This document shows, piece by piece, positions 63,710-64,000 of a stretch of 64,000 nucleotides of DNA. Location of the stretch: assembly GCA_023259175.1 (NCBI GenBank), contig JAHFQV010000001.1, forward strand, positions 42,411 to 106,410. The letters run 5' to 3'. Position 1 is the first letter of the stretch; each line of letters opens with the position of its first letter. Origin of the DNA: Oxalobacteraceae bacterium. GTDB lineage: Bacteria > Pseudomonadota > Gammaproteobacteria > Burkholderiales > Burkholderiaceae_D. The position numbers and the translations under genes were made by a program. The notes under the pieces are model-generated. The model made no database searches and was not told the DNA's origin. It worked only from the letters and a program-made list of their open reading frames with translations.

Positions 63710-64000
63710 TCAATTCGAAAATTGGATCCCCGCCGTTTTAAATGCGTTCTCAATCGCAGCTTGATTAAATCCGGTAATCAGGCGATTTCCGATTATGATG
63801 GCGGGTACTCCATCGCCGTTGTCAAGCTGAGCGAACTTTTCTTTTGCTTGCGCATTGTTGGTGATATCAAGATCGGCGTAGGCAATATTTTTTCGTGCAA
63901 AGTATTCACGCGCCGCTTTGCAGTACGGGCAAGTTGGGGTGCCGTATAAGACAATTTTTGTTTTTGTGTCTGGGAAATGCCCAGCGTAATTGCCTTCTGT
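63710..64000 (-). CDS. Glutaredoxin family protein, partial (5' end outside window)
   Basis: Minus-strand frame ...TKIVLYGTPTCPYCKAAREYFARKNIAYADLDITNNAQAKEKFAQLDNGDGVPAIIIGNRLITGFNQAAIENAFKTAGIQFSN*; CPYC motif. Confidence 0.88.
   Translation of the reverse strand, partial: TEGNYAGHFPDTKTKIVLYGTPTCPYCKAAREYFARKNIAYADLDITNNAQAKEKFAQLDNGDGVPAIIIGNRLITGFNQAAIENAFKTAGIQFSN

Overview
The window looks like a conserved chromosomal segment of a betaproteobacterium. Burkholderiales/Oxalobacteraceae-like is an inference from protein style and synteny, not tested. Its core is a complete dcw cell-division/cell-wall cluster (mraZ-rsmH-ftsL-ftsI-murE-murF-mraY-murD-ftsW-murG-murC-ddl-ftsQ-ftsA-ftsZ, 16.7-34.1 kb), followed by a peroxiredoxin, lpxC, a divergent DciA/DUF721 gene, an M23 peptidase and secA. 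RNase P RNA lies at ~12.58-12.92 kb. Flanking genes include a secreted GH13/CBM20 amylase, M28 and M4 exoproteases sharing PPC domains, a cytochrome b561/YceI/YceI/MarR operon, purB, tonB with a Fur-box-like site, psd, an ahpC/ahpD-like pair, mnmA, a pnt transhydrogenase operon with panD inside it, rppH, proS and a lytic transglycosylase. The best candidate for a new system is at the left edge: a MATE exporter, a BlaI-type repressor and an M56 (BlaR1-like) membrane peptidase in tandem, with CTACAnnTGTAG BlaI-type operators both at the blaI promoter and upstream of the MATE gene. This suggests a sensor-controlled efflux regulon. The second theme is several unannotated, highly structured intergenic elements: a 176-bp inverted-repeat element in the ahpC leader, a 3 x 98 bp tandem hairpin array between ahpC and ahpD, hairpin elements upstream of pntAA and secA, a nested hairpin in the ftsZ leader, and phased 10-bp and 11-bp repeats. 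No tRNA, CRISPR array, prophage or IS transposase was recognised by eye.
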